Source of the DNA: Platynereis dumerilii
Taxonomy: Eukaryota > Annelida > Polychaeta > Phyllodocida > Nereididae
Assembly (NCBI GenBank): GCA_026936325.1
Contig: JAPTHN010000076.1
Span: 372,001 to 436,000 of the forward strand
Length of the DNA stretch: 64,000 nt
Direction of reading: 5' to 3'
Shown: positions 22,248 to 33,965 of the stretch, in pieces
Numbering within the stretch: the stretch's first letter is position 1
How the letters are laid out: each line of letters starts with the position of its first letter
Notes under the pieces: generated by a model
Seen by the model: the letters and a program-made list of their open reading frames with translations, nothing else
The model's database searches: none
Told to the model about the DNA's origin: nothing
Position numbers and translations under genes: made by a program

Positions 22248-23135
22248 CAAAAATGTCATTTTAAACTGCTGTTTCAAAATAAACTTCCATGGACGTTTTT
22301 CCTCTCTGGCAGTCTCTGCTCGGTCAATTCTAAACCAAATTTCATTCAGAAAAATGTTTCAGGTACCCGACAACCAGGTCTATTGACTACACTAGTCAGT
22401 CTTTGTCCGTCGTTGTTCTTTTACGCCGTACGACCCTTTTTTCGGCGATCGGTCAGCTCGCAAAAATGTCATTTTATAAACTGCTGACAGTGCTCTATCA
22501 AAATAAACTTCCATGGACGTTTTGCGTCTCTGCTCGGTCAATTCTCAACCAAATTTCATTCCGAAAAAAGTTTCAGATACCCAACAACCAGGTCTATTTA
22601 ATACAATAGTCAGTCTTTGTCCGTCGTTGTTTCTTTTTGCCGTACGACCCGTTTTTCGGCGATCGGTCAGCTCGCAAAAATGTCATTTTATAAACTACTG
22701 ACAGTGCTCTATCATAAACTTCAATGGACGTTTTTCCTCTCTGCTCGGTCAAATCTCAACCAAATTTCATTCCGAAAAAAGTTTCAGATACTCTGCAACC
22801 AGGTCTATTTAATACAATAGTCAGTCTTTGTCCGTCGTTGTTTCTATTTGCCGTACGACCCGTTTTTCGGCGATCGGTCAGCACGCAAAAATGTCATTTC
22901 ATAAACTGCTGACAGTACTCTATCAAAATAAACTTCCATGGACATTTTTCCTCTCTGCTCGGTCAATTCTCAACCAAATTTCATTCCGAAAAAAGTTTCA
23001 GGTACTCTGCAACCAGGTCTATTTAATACAGCAGTCAGTCTTTGTCCGTCGTTGTTTCTTTTTGCCGTACGACCCGTTTTTCGGCGATCGGTCAGCTCGG
23101 AGAAATGTCATTTCACATACTGCCACCTGGTAGAA
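22248..23135 (+). repeat. 213-bp tandem repeat, four units
   Basis: Landmark CGCAAAAATGTCATTT recurs at about 22248, 22461, 22675, 22886 and 23100, giving periods of 211 to 214 bp. Each unit contains CCATGGAC, CTCTGCTCGGTCAA, GTCTTTGTCCGTCGTTG and CGGCGATCGGTCAG. As 213 is a multiple of 3, the same 62-codon frame recurs in each unit and stops in each. It shows no protein-like signature. Confidence 0.9.
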
Positions 23136-23138
23136 CTG

Positions 23139-23345
23139 CAGAATTTGCTATGTATACAGAACTGCAGAATTCTGCAGCTTCCTGCAGATTTTTTTTGAAA
23201 CTGCAGAATTCTGCAGTTTTTTGCAGAATTCTTCAGTTTTCTGCAGAATTCTGCAGTTTTTTGCAGAACTGCATAAAACCTCCCAGGCTGCATATCTCCT
23301 ACAGGATTACAGATTTTGCTACAGAAACTTTTCAGAAACGCTGCA
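23139..23345. repeat. Palindromic CTGCAGAATTCTGCAG array II with tail
   Basis: A shorter array of the same palindrome, followed by a unique tail (CTCCCAGGCTGCATATCTCC, then ACTTTTCAGAAACGCTGCAATG) that recurs after each array between 25.8 and 27.0 kb. The text just beyond (GGGTACATTCG...TGCTCCAA) occurs inverted near 25650-25687. Confidence 0.85.
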
Positions 23346-23429
23346 ATGGGTACATTCGATTCGCTCTGCTCCAACTACTCCGGAAGTGACGTTTCTGCTC
23401 TGGGGTCGCTGTAAAATGGTTAACTGAGG

Positions 23430-24461
23430 CGCGGGACGGGCGGGACGTACTAATTGACGTGAGAGGACTTACTTGAAGCAATAAATCGATGAATATGCCA
23501 CAGTTAAGCAACCACTGATGCTACAGAAATGGCAGACCACATTTTAGAAAGTCCAGCTCATTTGCAAGCCAGTTTTCTGCATAACTGACGGCTAGCTCTG
23601 GGCTAAATGTGGTTTTTCAAGAGACATTAAATTTGATCGGACATACTTTTTTGTTTTTCACAATATCTTCAAAATGGACTAGATTGAAATGTTCAGAATG
23701 TATTATAACACAACTGGGTTACGTTACAAGTGTTTTGAAAGCTCCCATTACACAGATATTTCATATATTTGGTATTCCATAGCTTCAATTTTAATAGCGT
23801 TACATGACAATTATATAGATCTATTTAACAAGAGGTTGGCACTCTGTAGAGTGCAAAGAGAAGGGGGGGGTGACTCATGTCTTTCCATAATTTGCTGCAT
23901 AAGTACATTGGAGCCTATTCAGTGTTAACGGTGATGTGAGTCATTGAATGAGGCTCTGGGTCCTTCTGGTCAGGCTCGAATGACAGACATTCCAGGAAAC
24001 CGTTCCATGTGCTATTTGACATTACCAAAACGGCGATTTTGCTTAACCAAATTAAACGCCGATTACCTATGTCAAAAACGCTATTTCTTAACACTAATGC
24101 TTCACAAATAAAATATATATAGCCTATAATCACAAAAACAAATGTTGTTCAGTTATCATTATTTTGTTCTATAATCGTCTCTGTTAGCCAACTTGATAGA
24201 AAATCAAATAATCCAGTGAGAAACAAAATGGCTAGCAGGTATTGGTAGAAATCTTGAGCTATAATATATTGTAAAAATGTATTTTATTTTTTCATTAAAA
24301 ACTACCCAGCACAAAAAGGAGTACATTTGAAGCTCAAATTATTTAAATTATGCTTCCCTTGTATAAAGTATAGGCAATTTTGCAGTACAATCCGAATGCA
24401 TTTGGTAATTTTAATAATTTGAGCGCTTCAAATGTACTTTTTTTTGCTCTTGGTCTAATTA
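23430..24461. other. Gene-free stretch
   Basis: No supportable exon, repeat or RNA gene seen. Confidence 0.45.
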
Positions 24462-24469
24462 CATGTATA

Positions 24470-24752
24470 CAGGGGTGCCGGAAGGATCGCGGACGGCAGA
24501 GGCGGTCAGACGAGCAAAGGGCAAATCATATTCGCGCCAATTTCGCGTGACAAAATTTAAATAGAGTGTCAATTATAATTTTGAATATAAAATTACTAAT
24601 TTGTGCCTAAAATTACTAAAATAAGGCATAATAATGTTTTATTATTAAGATCAAAAGGGCACACCTTGCCCCCCTGCCCCTCTTGGACAAGGGCAGGAGG
24701 GGCAATTGTCCCCCCTGCCCAGGCTGCCCCCCCCCCTGTTCCGGCACCCCTG
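24470..24752. mobile_element. 283-bp hAT-like MITE
   Basis: Inverted ends CAGGGGTGCCGGAA and TTCCGGCACCCCTG are perfect complements, flanked by perfect 8-bp duplications CATGTATA at 24462-24469 and 24753-24760. The interior is C-rich toward the right end. Non-autonomous. Confidence 0.92.
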
Positions 24753-24852
24753 CATGTATACATGTGCAGACCAGAGTGCAGAGCTATAGACCCCGAAGTC
24801 GACCCTACATAAAGTCGACTAGTGAAGTCATAATAGTTAGCTTTGAGGCTCT

Positions 24853-25190
24853 GGATTGGGTTTTGTGCCCCCCTGTCCCTTGGCCATTTAACTTTTGAAT
24901 TCCCTGTCTCTTTTCAAGTTTACTAATGATGCTTTTGAATTCCCTGTCCCTCAGCGCTGAATTGAGTTTTATGTCCCCCTGTCCCTTGGTCATTTTACTT
25001 TTGAATTTCCTGTCCCTTGATAGCTCTTGATCATTTCACTTTTGAGTTCCCTGTCCATAAATAAAGTGTAGAATAAAGTGTAGACCAGAAGACTAGCAGA
25101 CCAGAGTGCAGACCAAATGCAGACCAAAGGCAGACCAGAATAAATTAAGTGCAGGCCAGAATGCAGCCTAAAATTAAGACCAGCTAAGTA
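24853..25190. repeat. Degenerate duplication and GCAGACCA minisatellite
   Basis: About two copies of a unit with CCCCCTGTCCCTTGG and ACTTTTGAATTCCCTGTC lie at 24853-25053, followed by an irregular run of GCAGACCA-type words to about 25190. Confidence 0.6.
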
Positions 25191-25686
25191 TGGCTCAGTT
25201 CACTTTTATTAATACTTAATTGAACAGTAACTGTTATCATGTGCTAAACAAACCTTGACATGCAAGGGTGCTCCTGAAAGCAAGAGGAGGAACCTCCAAG
25301 AGGAAGAAGAAGAAGACCAGGATGCTGACAAATCATTCCATTATAGGCCTATATAGTTTATATAAATTGAAATAAATGTATGCATGTCCCAATTAATAAT
25401 TCTCTTTGGATACAGTCTACAGACCACGACACAGCAGTCTACCGTATTTATTGAAAAAAAAGTTGTCTTTTTCCTTAATTAATAAATTTATCTGATAATT
25501 TATTGCAAAATCACTATGGACCTGTTATCCAGTTGGTCCACATGGTCTGCACTTGGACTGAATAGTGTTTTCCCAAGACTTGAACAAACAGACTGGCTGC
25601 CCCGCTGCCGAAACGTCTGTTCCGCATTTTACAGTTACTGCTCTACTCCAGGGAGCACTTTGGAGCAGCGAAACGAATGTACCCAA

Positions 25687-27405
25687 TGACAGAGGACTAC
25701 CAAACCCCGACCCCCCAAACCAAAACCCCCCAAACCAACCCCCCAAATCAATGTTTCCTTGGTAGCGGCAAGCCCAATGTCAAAGAGGTCTGAACTGTAC
25801 AGATGCAATACACTGGAGGAAGTAACAGAGGTTCAGAAATCATGCAGTTAGCTGCAGAACTGCAGAATTCTGCAGCTTCCTGCAGAGTTTTTTTTAAACT
25901 GCAGAATTCTGCAGATTTTTTTGGAACTGCAGAATTCTGCAGTTTTTTGAAGAATTCTGCAGTTTTTTGCAGAATTCTGCAGTTTTTTGTAGAACTGCAG
26001 AATTCTTCAGTTTTCTGCAGAATTCTGCAGTTTTCTGCAGAATTCTGCAGTTTTTTGCAGAACTGCATAAAACCTCCCAGGCTGCATATCTCCTACAGGA
26101 TTACAGATTTTGCTACAGAAACTTTTCAGAAACGCTGCAATGACAGAGGACTACCAAACCCCGACCCCCCAAACCAAAATCCCCCAAACCAACCCCCCAA
26201 ACCAACCCCCCAAACCAACCCCCAAATCAATGTTTCCTTGGTAGCGGCAAGCCCAATGTCAAAGAGGTCTGAACTGTACAGATGCAATACACTGGAGGAA
26301 GTAACAGAGGTTCAGAAATCATGCAGTTAGCTGCAGAACTGCAGAATTCTGCAGCTTCCTGCAGAGTTTTTTTTTAAACTGCAGAATTCTGCAGATTTTT
26401 TTGGAACTGCAGAATTCTGCAGTTTCCTGCAGAATTCTGCAGTTTTCTGCAAAATTCTGCAGTTTTTTGAAGAATTCTGCAGTTTTTTGCAGAATTCTGC
26501 AGTTTTTTGTAGAACTGCAGAATTCTTCAGTTTTCTGCAGAATTCTGCAGTTTTCTGCAGAATTCTGCAGTTTTTTGCAGAACTGCATAAAACCTTCCAG
26601 GCTGCATATCTCCTACAGGATTACAGATTTTGCTACAGAAACTTTTCAGAAACGCTGCAATGACAGAGGACTACCAAACCCCGACCCCCCAAACCAAAAC
26701 CCCCCAAACCAACCCCCCAAATCAATGTTTCCCTGGTAGCGGCAAGCCCAATGTCAAAGAGGTCTGAACTGTACAGATGCAATACACTGGAGGAAGTAAC
26801 AGAGGTTCAGAAATCATGCAGTTAGCTGCAGAACTGAAGAATTCTGCAGCTTCCTGCAGATTTTTTTTTCAAACTGCAGAATTCTGCAGTTTTTTGCAGA
26901 ATTCTGCAGTTTTGTGTAGAACTGCAGAATTCTGCAGAATTCTGCAGTTTTTTGCAGAGCTGCATAAAACCTCCCAGGCTGCATATCTCCTACAGAATTA
27001 CAGATTTTGCTGCAGAAACTTTTCAGAAACGCTGCGGTGACAGAGGACTACCAAAAACCCCGATCCCTCATACAACAATCCCCAAACCACGTTTCCTTGG
27101 TAGCAGCAAGCCCCATGTCAGAGAGGTCTGAACTTTGAAGATGCATTGCAATAAACTGCAGGAAGTAATAGAGGTTCAGAAATCATGCAGGGGGCTGCAG
27201 AACTGCAGAATTCTGCAGCTTCCTGCAGAGTTTTTTTTTGAAACTGCAGAATTCTGCAGATTTTTTTGGAACTGCAGAATTCTGCAGTTTTTTTGTATAA
27301 CTGCAGAATTCTGCAGTTTCCTGCAGAATTCTGCAGTTTCCTGCAGAATTCTGCAGTTTTTTGCAGAACTGCAGAATTCTGTAGTTTTTTTGCAGAACTG
27401 CAGGA
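25687..27405. repeat. Four tandem 0.38-0.52-kb units each carrying the CTGCAGAATTCTGCAG array (III)
   Basis: Landmark TGACAGAGGACTACCAAA recurs at about 25687, 26141, 26661 and 27038, so unit lengths are about 454, 520 and 377 bp plus a last partial unit. Each unit has a CCCCCCAAACCAA tract, a stem text (TTTCCTTGGTAGCGGCAAGC ... GAGGTCTGAACTGTACAG), the palindrome array and the tail seen in array II. Length varies through the number of palindromes and C-rich modules. Long two-strand open frames are artefacts. Confidence 0.9.
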
Positions 27406-27660
27406 AGAAATTATATACTCCTCCACAATTCTGAGAGTTACATCAGCAACACAACCAAATAAATTTTACCAATTGTTCAGCACACCTTTACAATAAAAAC
27501 TACAACTTGCATATTTATAAGTATCACTGTATGACATGTACAGCGAAGTATAAGTAAAAATGTGACTTACAACATTGGCACCATGCTCCCTAGTTGGAGT
27601 TTCCCTTGTCAATGCAAATTTAGGTCACCACAAGGAGACACCCTAGTATAATCTACAGGA

Positions 27661-27995
27661 GAGGCATGTTTGAGGCGTAATGGGGGAATTCAGGCCACGC
27701 AAAAATTTGGCTATGTTGGAGAGGTATATTTGAGGCACATGGTAGAAAAACAGAGTCCAGTTTGAGGTACATTTGAGGCATAGATGCAGGTAATGCTTTT
27801 CTTGGTAAGTCAGGGAGGCACGTTTGAGGCATATCATTATGCAGGGAGGCATAGATGAGGCACATCATTAACGTAAGAGGCACGTTTGCACACTGCACTT
27901 GGAAGACTATGCCTCAAATGTGCCTCAAGTACGCCTCAAACATGCCTCAAATGTACCTCTGAAAAATTTCTATGCCTCAAATGTGCCTCTCTTTG
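27661..27995. repeat. Convergent TTGAGGCA repeat (loose foldback)
   Basis: The left two-thirds contain about ten direct copies of GAGGCA or TTGAGGCA, often as TTTGAGGCA. The right third contains six TGCCTCAA-type complements. The segment can fold on itself; open frames through it are artefacts. Confidence 0.7.
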
Positions 27996-28279
27996 GTCTG
28001 GGCAGCAGCCAAACAGAGATAATAGGCCATGACGCGACCACTACTGCATACCTATAATATATGCAATTTGGTCAATGCAACAATTTTATGGTGTAATTGT
28101 AATCTTCTAAAGATGTTATTCGCTGAAGGTTTGCTGCTGCGCAGCCTATGTTTTTTAATAACATCCAACAGGAGGACTTATTTTACTCATACTCATATTG
28201 TTTCAGAATTATCCCTTGTGTTGATGAAATACCAGAAGCACAGTAGTTTAAACTGAAATTTGTTTAATTAGGCCTAATG

Positions 28280-29381
28280 GTTCCGAGGGTATTATGACCA
28301 TGGCATTCGGTCTACACTGACAACAGGGCACAACAATCAAACCGAGAAGTGAGGAACTGCATAATCATGAAAAATTTCAAAGTATGATTTACAGCCATTT
28401 CTACATAACAACTGAACTAGTTGACTTGTGCCATTGAGTTGGTCTCTCAGAAGACTTTTAAAATGATATCTGAATTCACTGAATTATAATCTGTCCCTCA
28501 TCAGTTTGTTTAGGAAGACATTTAGGGTTACACACCATTAAGTTGAAGAAAAACACTCTCCCATACATTAGTAGGAAACACTTCGTGATTTATGCAGTTA
28601 CAAACATACCAATCATCAAAGTAACCCTAGATATGAATTCCTTGGCTCATAAAACCCTAAAATCCATGTATTGAACATCATTGTAGCCCAAATAATTGAA
28701 AAGTACATATTTTACGAAGTTTGTCCGAAACAATGCCCTCCTTAGCCTGTCATTATTAACTTTCTGTCCATCATAACAACTCAAATATGACCAAAAGTTC
28801 ATAAACATAGCCAAGCACCAAACAATGGGGGACTTCAATGCATCAGGGGTAACCATTAGATAGTGAGTAAACAATGGTGATGTCATCAATTGTGTCATTG
28901 TTGCGGTTGTGACATCAACATTGTGACAATGGTGACGTCACAGTGACTCTCTAGAACAGTAGCGCCACCACCAACCACTGAGAAGTCTCCCATTGCATAG
29001 TTCAACCTATCCAGAATGGCTTATATTGAAATAATATGGGAAAATTTGAAAAAATCCGATTTTTAGCGAAAACTGGCCGCCATCTTGGATTTTTAGGTCA
29101 AATATAGGTCAAGTCAACAAAATACCCCCAGATATGAATTCCTTGACCAAACAAACCCCAAAATTGATGTATTGCACATCACTGTAACTCATACCATTGA
29201 AAATTTAATTTCCGAAGGTGTCAATGGCGGCCATTTTGGATTTAGGCCTCTCACGGAGTTAGCCCGCACTTTTGGGAGGGTCACCCCAGCTCAATTTTTA
29301 GATAAACCTTTATAGATGACAAATCCATCATAAAACCTAACTTCACTCTCAACGGTCACGGAATATATGACCCAACTAATT
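28280..29381 (-). repeat. Dispersed ~1-kb repeat family R, copy B
   Basis: Inverted partner of the copy at 6200-7135, with the same landmarks in reverse order. It is longer mainly because it carries the 165-bp MITE described separately. The reverse frame around 28650-28820 matches the forward frame of copy A (MFMNFWSYLS, FRTNFVKYVLFNY, GYNDVQYMDF), but most differences change the amino acid, arguing against selection for protein. Confidence 0.8.
28827..28991. mobile_element. 165-bp MITE nested in repeat R copy B
   Basis: Inverted ends GGGGGACTTC and GAAGTCTCCC, flanked by AT on both sides. Copy A of the host repeat has CAATTG uninterrupted at the same place, giving a matched empty site. Filled and empty sites together define a 2-bp AT duplication. 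The interior has a TGACGTCA palindrome and no coding capacity. Confidence 0.85.
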
Positions 29382-29389
29382 GGTTAACA

Positions 29390-29748
29390 TGGTTAAGGTC
29401 TCTTGGCGGAAGATTTGTTATCTCGCCTTGGTAATCAGGTGTCATTGTGAGACATATAATATGAATAACAATGTTTCCATTTCGACCCAAAAAATAGCTC
29501 TAACGGCAATATTTTTCTTCTCTCTGCCTTTTCAAGTTGGTCACTGTTCAGGCTGCCCTGAGTAGTATCATTTTGGAGGGCTCACCGCAAACTTCATAAT
29601 ATACAATACAATTATCACACAGCTGTGAGTCCCAGTCTCCGAAAATGCCAAATGTGGGTCTGTACGACTTGCTTGATCTTTTTAGCCCCAAGACCCTACA
29701 TGTAAGCTATTGGCTGGCGCACAGGGGTCATGCACTCCTCAACTGCAC
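29390..29748. other. Gene-free stretch
   Basis: No exon or RNA gene could be supported. Confidence 0.4.
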
Positions 29749-29756
29749 AAGGTTAC

Positions 29757-30198
29757 TAGTGATGCACGGATAGTGAAAATAGCCGGATACCGGATAATCC
29801 GGCAACATCAACTGCCGGATACCGGATAGCAACCGGATAGTTGGAACCGGATAGTAAACATGCGAAAAACGAAGTTTTTTGGCATTCGTGGTTGATTATG
29901 AATATTTTTTATGAGAGCTGAGACATATCGGTCTGGCAAGAGGACTGTTCCTCTGATGGAATGTTTTTCGTTCTGAATTCTGATTTTGAAGATGGTGAAA
30001 TAATGTTGCTGACTCTGTCGTGGTAACGTTCCTTGGGTTATTATCAAAACTTTAGCATTTCATTAAGTTTTGAACATGCCTGATATCCGGTTCTGATATC
30101 CGGTTCTCATACTCTCATTTTGCCGGATACCGGATATCCTGCAAATTCCACTATCCGGCCGGATACCGGATACTGTGCCGGATATCCGTGCATCCCTA
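29757..30198. mobile_element. 442-bp hAT-like MITE with internal CCGGATA repeats
   Basis: Ends TAGTGATGCACGGATA and (complement) TAGGGATGCACGGATA, with perfect 8-bp duplications AAGGTTAC at 29749-29756 and 30199-30206. CCGGATACCGGATA words are clustered just inside both ends as subterminal repeats, as expected for hAT transposase binding sites. Confidence 0.92.
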
Positions 30199-30206
30199 AA
30201 GGTTAC

Positions 30207-31140
30207 ACTATTATTTATTTCACATGGTTTTAAAATAACATGCTTTTCAATCAAGCCAACATCCACTGGTGCAGTGTCTGGAATAGGGTTTTAACCTGGA
30301 GCCACACATTGAACATCTCATTGAAACAATGTCCAAGGGAATGAAATTAAATTATGACGCTCAAAAAAGAGTAACCTGGCAGCCAAAGCCCTAACAATTA
30401 GGCCACCCTGCCGCTTTCATTTGGAAATGCAGATGTTTTCAGTCTGCCTACAGTTCTATGACCTGCTCTTAGATATAGTGCTGTTCAGCTATTTTCAATG
30501 TGTCCACTACAGTAGTTGCTACTGGCTCAGAAGCTAATTCAGCTTATATGAGCAACTGTTAAGAGGTAGATGTAACAAGGTGACGACAGCTAAGGCGGAG
30601 TTCAAATCGAAGTACTCCCTTTTCCCAAGGGCGGGCTCTTTTCTGTGCCTCAATATACAACAGAGGACAAGGTACCGCAGCTGACAGTTGGCTGATACAA
30701 GTCATTTAGATGTAGCATATTGAATGTGTGTTCTCCGCAAATATATATATTTAAAACAATACCAGAAGTCCTTATACATTCTTTTTTAATCAAAAACATC
30801 AGTTGAGAGCATTTGAATTTATCACATGATTTTAAAAAGACTGTCAAACATTCAAAGACTGCATTTACATTTACATTACATTCATGTACATGTACACATC
30901 AAAATAATGTGTATATATATCTGCAACAAACTAGTTGTACAGTATTTTTTATATTTTGCAACAATGCAATTAATTGTCAGTCAACATTAATGAACACAGA
31001 AATTCAGAGTGAAAGATTCATCATTCATACTTGTACTTCGCACAGTTACTGTAATAATGTATTGTTACTGTTATACTGCCCTAAGAAGTTTGAATTGAGT
31101 CTTGTACATCAAGAACTTCAAACCCTTCAACAGCAAAGAG
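30207..31140. other. Gene-free stretch
   Basis: Intergenic DNA. No exon could be supported. Confidence 0.4.
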
Positions 31141-31149
31141 GGGAACCAA

Positions 31150-31385
31150 CAGGGCTTTGCAATAAGAGTTGGAGCAAGAGGCAGAATATGAGTCTTGAGT
31201 TTGAGTCGGAGCTTAAGTCGTAACCTCAGTCGTAGCCAGAGTCACAGCCTGAGACAGAGCTAGTGTCAGAGGCTGCGCCTGAGTCAGCTCCAGGTGAATT
31301 TAGAGCTTGAGTCATAGCCAGAGCTGGAGTCAGAGTCAGAACTGGAGTCAAAGAGTTTGAGTTGCAACTGGAGTCACAGGATTTT
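31150..31385 (+). repeat. Degenerate GAGTC minisatellite
   Basis: Irregular tandem copies of GAGTCN and GAGCTN hexamer-like words. A similar tract recurs at about 32500-32620. Confidence 0.65.
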
Positions 31386-31399
31386 GGGAGGTGTATGGA

Positions 31400-33600
31400 A
31401 TCAAACAAGCACTCTTAGAGAACAGCACCGGCCATGCTGCACATGCTTTATCAGTGGAATCGACATATATATATGTATGGTGGATGAGAAAAAGAAAACT
31501 ACATTTAATTTATTTTTCGATTACCTGCTGGATGTTGGTGTAGCTTCAATTAGTATCAGAAATGACTTGCTCAATAAAAACTGTTTGTTTTCCTTGCCTC
31601 CAATTTCAGTTACAAATTTTTGTTAATATTCTATGCATAAATATTCAAAGTCTAATTTTTTCTTGAAATGCTGTTTATTTGGTAAGATATTTCAATACTT
31701 TAATGCTTCCCAGTAATAATATAATTTTATGAATGGTGTTTAACTGGAATTAACTAAGTATGAAACTGATTGAAAATATTGGGTACAAGTACAATTAAGC
31801 TGACAGATGATAGGGAGGTGTGAAAATGAATTGCACTTTAGGCCTAAATGGTGAAGTCTTGAAGAGCAATTCAGCATTGAACAGCAATTATTGATTGGAA
31901 AGGAGCAAATACAATAAAAGATATCAACAGCCTGTTAAGTTCTGTGACATCTCCAACACAGCACACAGTGCAGTGACAGCCCCAATACACAAGAAAATGG
32001 CGGCGCAATATCAGTGTGACCTAGTCAGCGCTAGCAATTACAGGCCAATACAGGGGATGTTTATAACTGTAATATTATTGCATTTAACTTAAAAAAGACA
32101 CAATTAGCAGAATCTACGATGTTGTAACTGAGAATTACATATAAAATAAACCCTTGGAATGGTCTGGTTTGGCCTGGAGCCTCGTGACTCACATGGTATG
32201 GATATCACTGCATTACCGTCCTATGCATAGGATGCATGGCCGGTAATTACAAATTGGGAGTCCGACATCTGTCATTGATGTAGAAATGCTGCTTATGACT
32301 ATTGTCTATATATATAATATCTGAATTTATTAAAAACAAATACATCAATATCAGATTGATATCAGATTGACACCAGATTCATGAAAGTCTTTGGAGTGAT
32401 AGTAAGAGTGCCAGTGGGAAGTTTAAGCCTGAGTCAAGAGTAAAATTTAATGACAAACTTGAACGAGCCGGAAATGGAAGGCATCTTTTTTGGTCTTAAG
32501 TGAAGAGGAGTCGAAGACTCATTGAGTCAGGAGTCAAAGTCAAGAGTCTGGAGTCACAGTTGGGAGTCTTTTGTCAAAGGTTACAGTCAAGAATGGAAGT
32601 CAAGAGTCGCACTGAACCAGACTCAAAAGCCCTGAAAGCCTCAAAAATTAAACTATGAAAATAACTAGATTATTTCATTTAGCTCTTACCAAAATTTTAA
32701 ATACTTTTTTTTTAGAAATTTTTGGATTCCTTTCTTTGCTGTAGGGGGTACAAGAGTAAATCAAACCGCAGTATCTTACTCGCCATACTTCACCATTGTA
32801 GAGCATACTTCTTCATAAAATTACGTTGTAACATTATCATCAATACAAAAAATATTCTTAATCTCAGTAATAAAATTTTGCTATACATTCAAGACTCCAT
32901 CTTAAGAGGAAGCGAAGAGCCAAAGACAGAATATCCTACAAGAGTAAAATCATAGGCCAGACATTAAAATATAAACAACTGTCCATAAAATGTACGTTTA
33001 TAACTCCAGATCATGCCCGTTGCCCATGATGTAGAACTTTCTAAGCCATTGCTGAAATGAAGGAAAACAGAACATGAAAAATGTCATTAACAAATGAGAC
33101 AGCTGGAAAGGTACTGTGACAATTATATTTTTCTTATTTAAAATATTAAGTTGCATTTACATAGACTGCGTCAAAAGAATTATAAATAAATTAATAATTA
33201 TGATGCTCTGGTCACAGTACAATCATGAAAGGGGCGATGTCCGACATAAGAACAAGGTGTAAAAAAAATGAAAGGATGGCTTTTTGAAATGCAGGGAGTT
33301 TTTACAAGTTACGAATTTCAAAGTGCAGTGACTTGCAATTAATATTTATCTGACTTGCTTTACAATGCACAAAGGATCATGGCTGGATAAAGGGAATTCA
33401 GGGATGTCATTGCCTTGAAATTTCTAAATATCACTGAACATTTTTGAAGAAAGCTACAAATTTTTGAATTGCAAATAGTCACTCAATTCACAACCATTTG
33501 TGAGAAATTTTGTCATACTTAGTCCAATTGAAATTCACATTTTTTCAAGCCCTGACCTGGGCAGTGGCAGTAATGCAGTGAATTGATGACATCTATCTTC
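31400..33600. other. Mostly gene-free stretch with a second GAGTC tract
   Basis: The only structure recognised is a GAGTC/CAAGAGTC-rich tract around 32500-32620. No exon of recognisable identity was found. The region lies downstream of DOLPP1, and its lowest-numbered limit of transcription is unknown. Confidence 0.4.
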
Positions 33601-33602
33601 TT

Positions 33603-33902
33603 GGCCGTTTTCAGGAAGGTTGCACTAGAAACTTGAGTGACAAGGGTAACGAGGATTTGTTTCCGAACAGGCAAAACTCGACCTTCGTGTTACCTGGAGG
33701 TGCCAATGTCAATTCTCAAGTGTATGTTTCCGGCTACTCTCCGATATTGGAGAGTACCAGGTTCGAGAGAGTTCGTACCGAGTAAAAAACTGGTTCCTGC
33801 TCGAGCGAAGCTCTCCTCTTCTGCTGCCGCACTACCCTCATGCATGTTCGGAAACAAACATGAGTCACCCGAGTTACTAGTGCAAGTCTTTCCGAAAACG
33901 CC
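33603..33902. mobile_element. 300-bp MITE with long terminal inverted repeats
   Basis: The left 40 bases (GGCCGTTTTCAGGAAGG...GCACTAGAAACT) match the complement of the right end (GGCGTTTTCGGAAAG...GCACTAGTAACT). Inner matches TTGTTTCCGAACA/TGTTCGGAAACAA extend the arms to about 65 bp. It lies 63 bp beyond the DOLPP1 stop codon and so may be part of its 3' UTR. Confidence 0.8.
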
Positions 33903-33965
33903 CCAAGTTACAATTATAGTGATTACCCAAATTACTCACCAGGTGGCCTAGATGAAGTAGTGGTG

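Noticed and set aside
21940-27405. Two-strand frames rich in Cys, Phe, Gln and Asn as cysteine-rich proteins
   Set aside because: They are readings of the CTGCAGAATTCTGCAG palindrome and appear equally on both strands.
30285-30425. tRNA-like SINE head on the reverse strand (GTGGCCTAATTGTTAGGGC and GGTTAAAACCC)
   Set aside because: The A-box-like and B-box-like texts are over 100 nt apart and no tRNA fold could be drawn.
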